This document shows, piece after piece, positions 5,702 to 13,408 of a DNA stretch of 16,674 bases. Location of the stretch: assembly GCA_045650025.1 (NCBI GenBank), contig JAZRQR010000084.1:1-16674 (forward strand), given 5' to 3'. A model generated the notes under the pieces. That model was not told the DNA's origin. It saw only the letters and a program-made list of their open reading frames with translations, and searched no databases. The stretch comes from SVQP01 sp045650025 (GTDB taxonomy: Bacteria; Bacillota; Clostridia; Oscillospirales; CAG-272). The translations under genes were made by a program, and so were the position numbers. Numbering within the stretch: position 1 is the first letter of the stretch; the number at the start of each line of letters is the position of its first letter.

Positions 5702-8700
5702 TGCAAGAACAATTTTTCACGCTCTCCTTCCGCCCCGGAAAGGGAGAGGTCTCCCGCCGCTCCATGGAGGTCAAGGTGGGTGCTCCCCTGCCCGAGCTGC
5801 CTATCCCGCAGCGCAAGGATTACACCTTTGGCGGTTGGTTTACCGAGGAGGGCGGTAAGGGCAGCAAATACGTGCCCGGCGACCTGCCCACGGAGGATCT
5901 GGTGCTTTACGCACATTGGATCAAACGCAAGGCAGCCAAAAAGAAATCCCTTTACCGTACACAAAAGAACGCAGCCATTACGCTGGTCATCTGCTTTGCC
6001 GTACTGACTGCGGCGCTGATCGGCGTTAAGGCTCTGGTCAGCATTCTGACCTATACCGAGCAGGTCAAGATCATCACCGAAAGCGGCGAGGTCGAGGTCA
6101 TTTCGACCAAGTATTACGTCAAAAAGATCGACGGCGTCTATCACCTGTGCCACCTGCACGGTTCATTCCCCAACTTCAGCTTTGAGCCCCTGCCGCAGGA
6201 CAGCGACGGCTACTTTGTAACCGATCGCGACTCGCTGATCGCCGTAGACCCCGAAACGGGCGCCTGCACGGTATACGCAGTCGTAGAAACCGAGGGCAGC
6301 GAGGTGGTTGGCTACTCCGGACGCGTCATGCTGTTCCGCCAGCTGACCTACGACGCATCCTCCTCGCTTGGCAAAAAGCCGCAGAACCGCATTGACAAGA
6401 TCGAGGTGACCAACGAGCACGGCAAATACGTCTTTATCCGTGAAGAGAACACAAACGATTTCTACCTTGACGGCTACGAAACCACCGCATACAGCCTGGA
6501 ATCCTTTGCATCCCTGGCAAACGCGTGCGGTTATACCCTTTCCATGGAACGCCTTTCCGACCCGCAGCGCAACCCCGACGGTACTATCCGCTTCGCGGAA
6601 TACGGCTTGATTGCAGAAACGCGCAAGGCAACCGATCAGGAGGGCAAGGAATACGAATACGATTACGTGCCCGCCAAGTTCACGGTCACCGCAGGTGACG
6701 GATCGGCGTACACGGTCATCATTGGTGACGCGATCGTATCGGGCGCAGGCTACTACGTGCAGCTGGAGGGCAGAAGCACCGTTTACATTCTGTCCGCTTC
6801 GGGTATTACCGAATACCTGCTGCAGCCCATTGAGGTGCTGCTGACCCCCATGGTCTCCTACCCCTCTTCCATGAACACCTACTTTGACGTAGAGCACTTT
6901 ATCATCCAGAGCGGCATCGACCACGAAAAGATCAACGAGATCATTTTCGCAGAGGCTTGCAAGAGACTGGGCATTGACCCGGAGGCGATGGATCCCGACA
7001 GCATTGACGAGGAAGCACTTGCCAAGGAATACACCAAGGTTTCCGAGGAAATGTACGACGCTTTGCTGGAGCAGTACTCCAAGAAGGTTTGCGACTTCTC
7101 GTACCTTGACCTGGACGAGCGCGAAAACACCATGTACTCCGCCATGTCCTACAAGACTGACTCCGAGTACATGCAAGGCTACTTCCCCAACTACGACAAC
7201 GTCAACAGCGCACTCTACAGCCTGTATTCTCTGGCAGCCCAGCGCATTATCAAGCTGGATCCCGACGTGGATATGATGGACGAATACGGCGTGCTGGAGC
7301 CTGCATATCTGATCACCTATTTCTACGACGATACCGATGACGAGGGCAACACCTACACCGTGTACAACCGCATCAGCATCAGCGCAAAGAGCTCCTCGGG
7401 CATGTATTACGCATACGGCGAGATCATGACCAAGGACGAGGACGGCGAATACTTCTACCTCTACACGCCCATGATCATTGAGCTTTACGAGAGCGCAGTT
7501 CCCTTCCTTGAGTGGAGCGACGTGGATTGGTACGATCCCTACTTCGTGCAGCTCAACGTGGCTTACCTGCAGGACGTGATCTACTCCTGGGGTCAGAACA
7601 ACATTCACTTTACCATTGACAACTCCTCTACCTCCCAGATGGTCTTCCTGCCCGGCAGAGGCAGCTCGCACACCGCAAAGGTGGACGGCAGCGAGATCAC
7701 CTACACGGTTGGCAAGGTTGGCGACACCTACGTGCTTCTGGATGCACAGGGCAACGCACTCAAGCCTATTCACTCCTCGGATTACATGGTAGCCGGTCAG
7801 TACGTGACCAAGGGTACGATCGAATATCCCGCAACGCAGTACGCAAGAGACTACATGTTTGTGGAAATGATAGAGGACGAGAGCACCGGTCGCTACACCT
7901 ACTACATGTACTTCCGCGCCGAATCGCCTCAGGGCTATAAGCTCTGCGCCGACATCAAGGTAGTGGATGCAAACGGCACCGTTCTGGATGCCAAGACCAC
8001 AGAAGGCAACGCGGCTTACGTGACCGACTTCTTCTACAGCAAGAGCGGATACCTCTTCATGCTGCAGCAAGGCAGCAAGCTGAGCAGCGAGCTGACCGAG
8101 GGCATGGGCACCTGGGGCAACGGCACCGTTTTCATTACGGCAGACGACCAGTACGTGCTCATTAACAGCAAGAACGGCGACTGGTACACCATTGACACCC
8201 TGACTCCCCAGATCTACTTTGCCGACAAGGACACCTCCTCCATGGTCATCAACAGCGCAGAGCGCAACGGCGTGACCTTCTACCCCACCGGCAATGCGCC
8301 CCTGCGTTTCAATGATTCCGAGGGCTACTTTGAGATCTACAACGTCACCAAGCAGTCCTGGAACAAGGCAAACACCTCCAACGTCACCCTGGGCGTTTGG
8401 GGCAGCGGTGCTTACTACAAGACCGCAGACGGCTCTTACATTCTGGTGGATGCCAAGACGGGCGAATGGGGATACCTCTACCTCGCCAATACCTCCTCGA
8501 GCAACATGGTGGTAAGCGCAAACGGACAGAAGCTGGACTACGAGGTTGTGCTGCACAACGCAGCAGGCAAGGAACAGAACTCCTTTGCTGCCGACAACTT
8601 CCGTAAGATGTACCAGGGTCTGTTGTATGCATCTGCAGAGGGTGCGACCGACCTGACCGAGGAGCAGATGGCTGCCTTCCGCGCACTGCCCGACAGCGAA

Positions 8701-8952
8701 TGCCAGCTCAAGCTGACCATTACCGCTGCCGACCCCGATGGCACCACGCGCTACACCATCTACCGCTTCTACCGCTACTCCAACCTCAAGTCCTACATGA
8801 CCATTGAGCTGGTGGATTCCCCCGATGATCCGGGCGATCCCCAGAACGCGCAGGGCTCCTTCTTCGTGCTCTCCACCTTTGTGGAAAAGCTGATCTCGGA
8901 TGCTCAAAAGGTGGTCAACGGCCAAGAGGTCATCGCGGTTACCAAGAATTAA
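5698..8952 (+). CDS. Large membrane protein: InlB-type repeat, one TM, DUF4340-like outer region
   Basis: The start is ATG 5698, with AGGAG 9 bases upstream and ATGA overlap with the previous gene; the earlier ATG at 5653 lies inside that gene without a suitable site. The product has 1084 residues. Residues 8-73 form an InlB B-repeat (Flg_new) module with the hallmark YTFGGWFTEEGG and closing LVLYAHW. A lysine-rich stretch (76-90) then leads into the only membrane segment (about 91-114), so the positive-inside rule puts the InlB module in the cytoplasm. The rest is outside, low in cysteine, acidic and rich in tyrosine. Its first part (about 225-390) resembles DUF4340, the usual partner of GldG-type operons. 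Residues 805-833 and 900-929 are an internal repeat. No catalytic motif was recognised. It is probably the large outer partner of the ABC/GldG complex. Confidence 0.82.
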   Translation: MMQEQFFTLSFRPGKGEVSRRSMEVKVGAPLPELPIPQRKDYTFGGWFTEEGGKGSKYVPGDLPTEDLVLYAHWIKRKAAKKKSLYRTQKNAAITLVICFAVLTAALIGVKALVSILTYTEQVKIITESGEVEVISTKYYVKKIDGVYHLCHLHGSFPNFSFEPLPQDSDGYFVTDRDSLIAVDPETGACTVYAVVETEGSEVVGYSGRVMLFRQLTYDASSSLGKKPQNRIDKIEVTNEHGKYVFIREENTNDFYLDGYETTAYSLESFASLANACGYTLSMERLSDPQRNPDGTIRFAEYGLIAETRKATDQEGKEYEYDYVPAKFTVTAGDGSAYTVIIGDAIVSGAGYYVQLEGRSTVYILSASGITEYLLQPIEVLLTPMVSYPSSMNTYFDVEHFIIQSGIDHEKINEIIFAEACKRLGIDPEAMDPDSIDEEALAKEYTKVSEEMYDALLEQYSKKVCDFSYLDLDERENTMYSAMSYKTDSEYMQGYFPNYDNVNSALYSLYSLAAQRIIKLDPDVDMMDEYGVLEPAYLITYFYDDTDDEGNTYTVYNRISISAKSSSGMYYAYGEIMTKDEDGEYFYLYTPMIIELYESAVPFLEWSDVDWYDPYFVQLNVAYLQDVIYSWGQNNIHFTIDNSSTSQMVFLPGRGSSHTAKVDGSEITYTVGKVGDTYVLLDAQGNALKPIHSSDYMVAGQYVTKGTIEYPATQYARDYMFVEMIEDESTGRYTYYMYFRAESPQGYKLCADIKVVDANGTVLDAKTTEGNAAYVTDFFYSKSGYLFMLQQGSKLSSELTEGMGTWGNGTVFITADDQYVLINSKNGDWYTIDTLTPQIYFADKDTSSMVINSAERNGVTFYPTGNAPLRFNDSEGYFEIYNVTKQSWNKANTSNVTLGVWGSGAYYKTADGSYILVDAKTGEWGYLYLANTSSSNMVVSANGQKLDYEVVLHNAAGKEQNSFAADNFRKMYQGLLYASAEGATDLTEEQMAAFRALPDSECQLKLTITAADPDGTTRYTIYRFYRYSNLKSYMTIELVDSPDDPGDPQNAQGSFFVLSTFVEKLISDAQKVVNGQEVIAVTKN

Positions 8953-8965
8953 TTTTTTCCAAAAC

Positions 8966-8993
8966 AAAAGGCTCGTCGCAAGACGAGCCTTTT
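8966..8993. terminator. Bidirectional terminator between convergent genes
   Basis: A 12-bp perfect stem (8966-8977 with 8982-8993) closes a GCAA tetraloop of the stable GNRA kind. It has A-runs on the left and T-runs on the right, so it works for the operon ending at 8952 and for the opposite-strand gene ending at 9004. Confidence 0.92.
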
Positions 8994-9003
8994 TTATGTG
9001 ATA

Positions 9004-12000
9004 TTATTTTCTCTTCTTTTTCTTGGTGCAGATCACAGCGGCTGCGATTGCAGCGGGGGCAACAACGCCTGCTGCGGCAATTGCCTTACAGCCACTCTTT
9101 TGCTCGGGCTGCTCCGCGTCACTTCCCTGCTCACCTGCATTCTCACTCTCGGGTGCGGTGGTTTCTGCGGGCGGCTCGGTGGTCACCTCCTCGGTGCTCT
9201 GCTCGGGCTTGGGCATCGCTGCCTTAAGCGCACGCACCAGCACGTTCATGGAGGTAGAGGTCAACAGCGCATTTTCCATACCTGCCTGTGCCTTGACATA
9301 CGCTTCTGCAGCCGTGTCACCGCCTGCTGCTACGTATTCGTCCATCGCGCTCTGCAAAGCGCTCTTATCGCAAATGGGCGTGCCGTACGCTTCAATCTCG
9401 GCAAGCTGCAGCATATAGCCGTCAGCCGCCGTGCTGCGCAGCTTGGTGGCTTCAAACTTGACCATAATTGCATCAACGGGCTCTGCAAGCTGCACGATAT
9501 ATGGCTCATTCGGCTTTTTACTGCCGGTCTGCTTATCGACAGACACCCAAGTCTCTCCGTCCGGGGAAAGCAAAATTTCAAAATCCTCGGGCCACAGATC
9601 GGATATGGGATGCACCACGATCTTATCCACGGCAAATACGTCACCGAAATCAATCACGACCGATTCCGTTGCTCTTGCCTTATCGTGGATTTTGACGTTG
9701 GAGGTCCAACCGTTATCCAGCTTACCGTCGTTGATAAACTTGCCCGACCAGCCCCACGCCACGTATTCCTGGCTGGTATCGCTGGATACGTCATAGGGTC
9801 TGTTCAAGGCGATATTCATACCCTCGGTATAAATAATCTCCTCGTTCGGGCGCTGTATGCTGCCCGGTGCACCAACCGTGCCGTCGTCCATGAAAATTTC
9901 AATCTCAGCAATTGCCAGGGTGCTGCCGTACCGTTCAATGTTCAGCTTGACGTAACGGGCGTTGACCGCGTCAAAGGTAAAGGTGGGAAAAGCATCGCGT
10001 GCGCTGACGCTCTCGCTTCTCGCGACCTCTTTCCAGGTCTTGCCGTCCTCGGAAACGCTGATGATTACCGTTTTGCCAAAGTTTCTGCCGAATTGCTTCC
10101 CCGTACCTGCGGGATAGATATCCACGCGGTTGAGCTTTGCAGCATAGCCAAGGTCAACGACAATCTCACTCTCACGCGGTCCGTTCGACACCCAGCCCAG
10201 CGTACCGCTCATATCACACTCGCGCTCGCCATCGTTGAGATTGTCCATATATTGATTGGAGGTACCCGTGGAGCTGTCGCACGTGATCTGCGCATCAAGA
10301 GCAAGGTTGGTACCAACGGGAGCTTGCACAACAGGATCGGCAAAATCCACGCCCTTTGGCAATGCGAGCAGAATACCGTCGCCCGCAGCCAGATCAAGCT
10401 TGAGCTTACCGCCGTTAAAGGACACAGAGGAAAGACTGCCATCCTGCTTGCTTACCTCCCACAGAGCCGTAATGCCCGCGTCAAGCTGCAGCGTCACGGT
10501 CTGCTGACGCGAGAAATCGTTATTGACGACCATGATATAATTTCTGCCGTCCTCCCTGCTCTTGAGCAGCGAAACGGTATAGTTCTTGTTATCTGCCGGC
10601 TGTACGGGGAAATCCGCGGGAATGCTCTCCTGCCCCCAGGTCTCACCGTTGAGGTATACCTCAAGTGCATCGCAATCGATCAGCACCTTGCCAAGTGCCA
10701 GCACCTCGTGATTGACCTTACTGACCCCTGCATAGTGCTTATTGGGCACACCGGTTGCTGAAATGATACCGTCTGCAAACGGCTCGGAGCGATCCACGGG
10801 CGTAAACCACGTAAAATACGAGATCTGCTTGTAGCCGTATGCTAAGTACATGTAGATCTCATAGCGGATCTCGCTGTCCGTCGGACGGCGGTATGCACCG
10901 GGAATGCACACAGACTGAATATACGCGCCCGTCTTGACGCCGTTTGCAAGCCCTACCTCATGCACCGCTGCCATATTGGAAAGGAAGCCCACTCTGTCCA
11001 TACTGCCCGCAGCAGGTCCGTACGGATAGCGGTCGTACATCAAGTAATCCAACGGGTAACCCGTGGATGCGCAAAGCTTGCACCAGTCGTTGAGCTGCGA
11101 CTTATACGTATCCATATTGGCGTACGCACCCGCAGGCAGGAAATTCAGATGCATATACTTATCGGGCTCGGCACTCTTGAGAATGCGGTAAGCATCAATA
11201 AAGGTGTTGGGGTTGAACGGCTCATCCAGCATATAGTAGCCGCCCACACCGGGGACGCTCTTGTATTCCTCCACCACGGCAAGGATCTCCTCCTCGCTCA
11301 TGCGCAAAAGGTTACCGCCCAGGCGGTCGTCTCCCACGGTCATCATCATGCCGTATTTGGCGCAAAGCTCCAGCATCTTTTCCTGCACGTGCTTCTCACC
11401 AAGAGCGTCGCCCGCGCCCATCACGTAGGTAATGCCCGCGTCTGCCATCAGCTTATACTGCTCATCATTGACGTATTGCTTGGTGGGCGGCCAGAAGATC
11501 GAGATCATGATGTTATCGTCAAAGCGATCCTTCTTTTCCACCACCTGCACGCGACAGGTCTCTGCCACGTTGCCTGCCTTGGCAGTAATGATCGCCTCAC
11601 CCTTTGCCTTGGCACTCACCTTGCCGTTCTGATCCACAGTTGCAACGGATGCGTTATCACTCTTCCAAGTCACGCTCGGTGCGCTTGCAAAGCCCGAAAG
11701 CAGCATTTCGAGCTGCGCACTCTCGCCGGGCATAAGCTCAATGGCGTGCTTGTTCAAGCTTGCGCGCTGTGCTTCCTTGCCCCAGATCTCTATCTCGGAA
11801 AGCTGCACCAAAAGTCCGTCCGAGCTCTGTCCGCCGCCAACGGATTCCACCGCGTAACGCTCGGTCACGTGCATCTGCACGTACCTTGCCTGCACGGGAG
11901 CAAAATCGTGCACGTTTTTGGTCTTATTGACACCGGGATTGCCCTCACTCTTGGCTCTCTCGGTATAATTCTCACCGTCAACCGAGGTCAGAATACTGTA

Positions 12001-12375
12001 GGTCACGGGAAAATTGTTGCCGCTCGCGGTGGGTACGATCACCACTCTCCCTATTTCGGTTTGCGTACCGAGGTCCACAGTCACGGTCACGGGCTTGGTC
12101 TTATCGGTCTCCACGTCATAGGGGTTGGTTGACCAACCCGTGTTGGTCTTGCCGTCCACCAGCATTGCCTTGCACCAATTCTCGGCAGCCATCTCGTAGG
12201 AGTTTTCTCCCGAGGTCTTGGAGGATGCCTTGGATACCGAAACCACTGCGCCCTTTGCCACGTTGACGTAGTCCGCAGGCAGCTCGGCTGCAAACGAAGG
12301 GATTGCCGCGCTTGCTGCTGCCAGTATCAGGGCAAACGCTACGCACAAAAGTCTTTTTACCGTCATTTTTACCAT
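9004..12375 (-). CDS. Secreted multi-domain protein with GH-like barrel, three discoidin domains and C-terminal anchor
   Basis: The 1123-residue product has a signal peptide (about 1-30, ending SFAA) and then an F5/8-type (discoidin, CBM32-like) domain (36-198), a Big_2 immunoglobulin-like domain (203-280), a TIM-barrel hydrolase-like domain (about 285-560) with a small beta domain to 675, two further discoidin domains (about 686-830 and 853-998), a helical FIVAR-like spacer (1003-1055), a Thr/Glu/Pro-rich linker (1056-1092) and a hydrophobic anchor with tail KKKKRK. The barrel has the clan-A-like YYMLDEP (380-386; Glu385 is the candidate acid/base), YDRYPYG (447-453) and ISYFTWFTP (518-526). 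It most likely binds and trims a host or plant glycan at the cell surface. The CAZy family is not assignable here. There is no LPXTG; SGCKA precedes the anchor. The start is set by AAAGGA about nine bases upstream (minus strand). The gene is monocistronic. Confidence 0.88.
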   Translation of the reverse strand: MVKMTVKRLLCVAFALILAAASAAIPSFAAELPADYVNVAKGAVVSVSKASSKTSGENSYEMAAENWCKAMLVDGKTNTGWSTNPYDVETDKTKPVTVTVDLGTQTEIGRVVIVPTASGNNFPVTYSILTSVDGENYTERAKSEGNPGVNKTKNVHDFAPVQARYVQMHVTERYAVESVGGGQSSDGLLVQLSEIEIWGKEAQRASLNKHAIELMPGESAQLEMLLSGFASAPSVTWKSDNASVATVDQNGKVSAKAKGEAIITAKAGNVAETCRVQVVEKKDRFDDNIMISIFWPPTKQYVNDEQYKLMADAGITYVMGAGDALGEKHVQEKMLELCAKYGMMMTVGDDRLGGNLLRMSEEEILAVVEEYKSVPGVGGYYMLDEPFNPNTFIDAYRILKSAEPDKYMHLNFLPAGAYANMDTYKSQLNDWCKLCASTGYPLDYLMYDRYPYGPAAGSMDRVGFLSNMAAVHEVGLANGVKTGAYIQSVCIPGAYRRPTDSEIRYEIYMYLAYGYKQISYFTWFTPVDRSEPFADGIISATGVPNKHYAGVSKVNHEVLALGKVLIDCDALEVYLNGETWGQESIPADFPVQPADNKNYTVSLLKSREDGRNYIMVVNNDFSRQQTVTLQLDAGITALWEVSKQDGSLSSVSFNGGKLKLDLAAGDGILLALPKGVDFADPVVQAPVGTNLALDAQITCDSSTGTSNQYMDNLNDGERECDMSGTLGWVSNGPRESEIVVDLGYAAKLNRVDIYPAGTGKQFGRNFGKTVIISVSEDGKTWKEVARSESVSARDAFPTFTFDAVNARYVKLNIERYGSTLAIAEIEIFMDDGTVGAPGSIQRPNEEIIYTEGMNIALNRPYDVSSDTSQEYVAWGWSGKFINDGKLDNGWTSNVKIHDKARATESVVIDFGDVFAVDKIVVHPISDLWPEDFEILLSPDGETWVSVDKQTGSKKPNEPYIVQLAEPVDAIMVKFEATKLRSTAADGYMLQLAEIEAYGTPICDKSALQSAMDEYVAAGGDTAAEAYVKAQAGMENALLTSTSMNVLVRALKAAMPKPEQSTEEVTTEPPAETTAPESENAGEQGSDAEQPEQKSGCKAIAAAGVVAPAAIAAAVICTKKKKRK

Positions 12376-12406
12376 AGTTGCGTTCCTTTTTTTGAGTTAT
12401 ATGTTC

Positions 12407-12435
12407 ATTATACCATACGTACCGCAAACTGTCAA
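12407..12435 (-). promoter_or_regulatory. Consensus promoter of the secreted GH-like protein
   Basis: Read on the minus strand, TTGACA (12435-12430) and TATAAT (12412-12407) are both perfect and are separated by 17 bases. The start point would be near 12400, leaving a leader of about 25 bases with AAAGGA just before the ATG at 12375. Confidence 0.92.
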
Positions 12436-12451
12436 GTGCGCAAAACCGCTC

Positions 12452-12480
12452 TTGACACGTTTTTGCAAAAGGTGTATAAT
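12452..12480 (+). promoter_or_regulatory. Consensus promoter of the metF-metH operon
   Basis: TTGACA (12452-12457) and TATAAT (12475-12480) are perfect with a 17-base spacer. Transcription would start near 12487, so the leader to the metF ATG is only about 24 bases and cannot hold a SAM or cobalamin riboswitch. The -35 boxes of this and the divergent promoter are 16 bases apart and form a TGTCAAG/CTTGACA inverted repeat. Confidence 0.92.
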
Positions 12481-12510
12481 GAATATAATGATAGAATTCG
12501 GAGTAACGAT

Positions 12511-13389
12511 ATGAAGCTGACAAGCATTTTACATAGCGGAAAGCTTTCCCTTTCCTTTGAGGTCTTCCCACCTAAAACCGACTCGGCATTTGAGAGCGTG
12601 GAGAAGGCGATCGACCAGATCGCCGCGCTGCAGCCACCCTTTATGAGCGTGACCTACGGAGCGGGCGGCGGCACGGGCAAATACACCTTGGAGATTGCCA
12701 AGCGCGTAAAAGAAACCTACAACGTACCCATGCTGGCGCACTTGACCTGCGTTTCCTCCACCAAGCAGACGGTAGCAGCGCAGATCGATGCCATCAAGGC
12801 GGCAGGTATTGAAAACGTCATGGCGCTGCGCGGTGACATTCCCGCACACCTGCAGGGCGCCGATCGCGCGGGCTGGGATTACCGCCACGCGGTGGATCTG
12901 GTACGCGAGCTCAAGGCGGCAAACGCGGACTTTTGCATTGGCGGCGCGTGCTACCCCGAGGTACATCCCGAAAGCGCCAACCAAAAGGAGGACCTGCGTT
13001 ACCTTGCCGAAAAGGTGGACGCAGGCTGCGACTTTTTGACCACGCAAATGTTTTTTGATAACAATCTGCTCTACAATTTCCTGTACAAGGCGCGCGAGGC
13101 GGGCATTACCGTGCCCGTGGTGGCAGGCATTATGCCCATCACCAATGCATCACAAGTCGAGCGTGCCATCAAGCTGTCCGGCTCGCACATGCCGCGCAGA
13201 TTTTTGAGCCTTGTCGATAAATTCGGCAGCGACCCTGCCGCTATGAAGCAAGCGGGCATTGCCTACGCCACCGACCAGATCATTGACCTGTTTGCCAACA
13301 ACGTGACCAACGTGCACGTATATTCCATGAACAAGCCCGAGGTGGCAGCTGCCATTATGGCAAACCTGTCCGCTATGCTGGGCAAATAA
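12511..13389 (+). CDS. metF: Methylenetetrahydrofolate reductase
   Basis: The enzyme reduces 5,10-methylenetetrahydrofolate to 5-methyltetrahydrofolate with bound FAD in the cytoplasm, supplying the methyl group for methionine. The 292-residue product has the normal bacterial length and motifs: SFEVFPPKT (15-23; Glu17 is the catalytic acid by analogy with E. coli Glu28), VTYGAGG (47-53), HLTC (77-80), ALRGD (105-109; Asp109 near the flavin), GGACYPE (144-150) with HPES, TTQMFFD (177-183; Gln179 binds folate) and NVHVYSMN (267-274). The start at 12511 is fixed by GGAG 7 bases upstream and by the promoter; an earlier in-frame ATG at 12436 lies upstream of the promoter -35 and cannot be used. 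metH follows after 19 bases, so the product feeds MetH directly. No metV or acetogenesis gene is nearby, which favours a methionine role. Confidence 0.95.
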   Translation: MKLTSILHSGKLSLSFEVFPPKTDSAFESVEKAIDQIAALQPPFMSVTYGAGGGTGKYTLEIAKRVKETYNVPMLAHLTCVSSTKQTVAAQIDAIKAAGIENVMALRGDIPAHLQGADRAGWDYRHAVDLVRELKAANADFCIGGACYPEVHPESANQKEDLRYLAEKVDAGCDFLTTQMFFDNNLLYNFLYKAREAGITVPVVAGIMPITNASQVERAIKLSGSHMPRRFLSLVDKFGSDPAAMKQAGIAYATDQIIDLFANNVTNVHVYSMNKPEVAAAIMANLSAMLGK

Positions 13390-13408
13390 ACGCATTTTGG
13401 GAGGCATT

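Noticed and set aside
6163..8967. 934-codon minus-strand open frame opposite the DUF4340-like gene
   Set aside because: The sense gene has a start, ribosome site, domains and operon context. The antisense frame stays open because the sense codons avoid TTA, CTA and TCA; its translation is low-complexity Val/His/Gly-rich.
8998..10761. 587-codon plus-strand frame opposite the secreted protein gene
   Set aside because: The minus strand encodes recognisable signal peptide, discoidin and Big_2 domains with a promoter. The plus frame has no site or domain.
9004..12375. Sortase LPXTG anchor on the secreted protein
   Set aside because: The linker and hydrophobic tail are present, but no LPXTG or close variant precedes the hydrophobic run.
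12436..12510. Upstream in-frame ATG extending MetF by 25 residues
   Set aside because: It starts upstream of the consensus promoter and has no ribosome site; the known MetF N-terminus begins at 12511.
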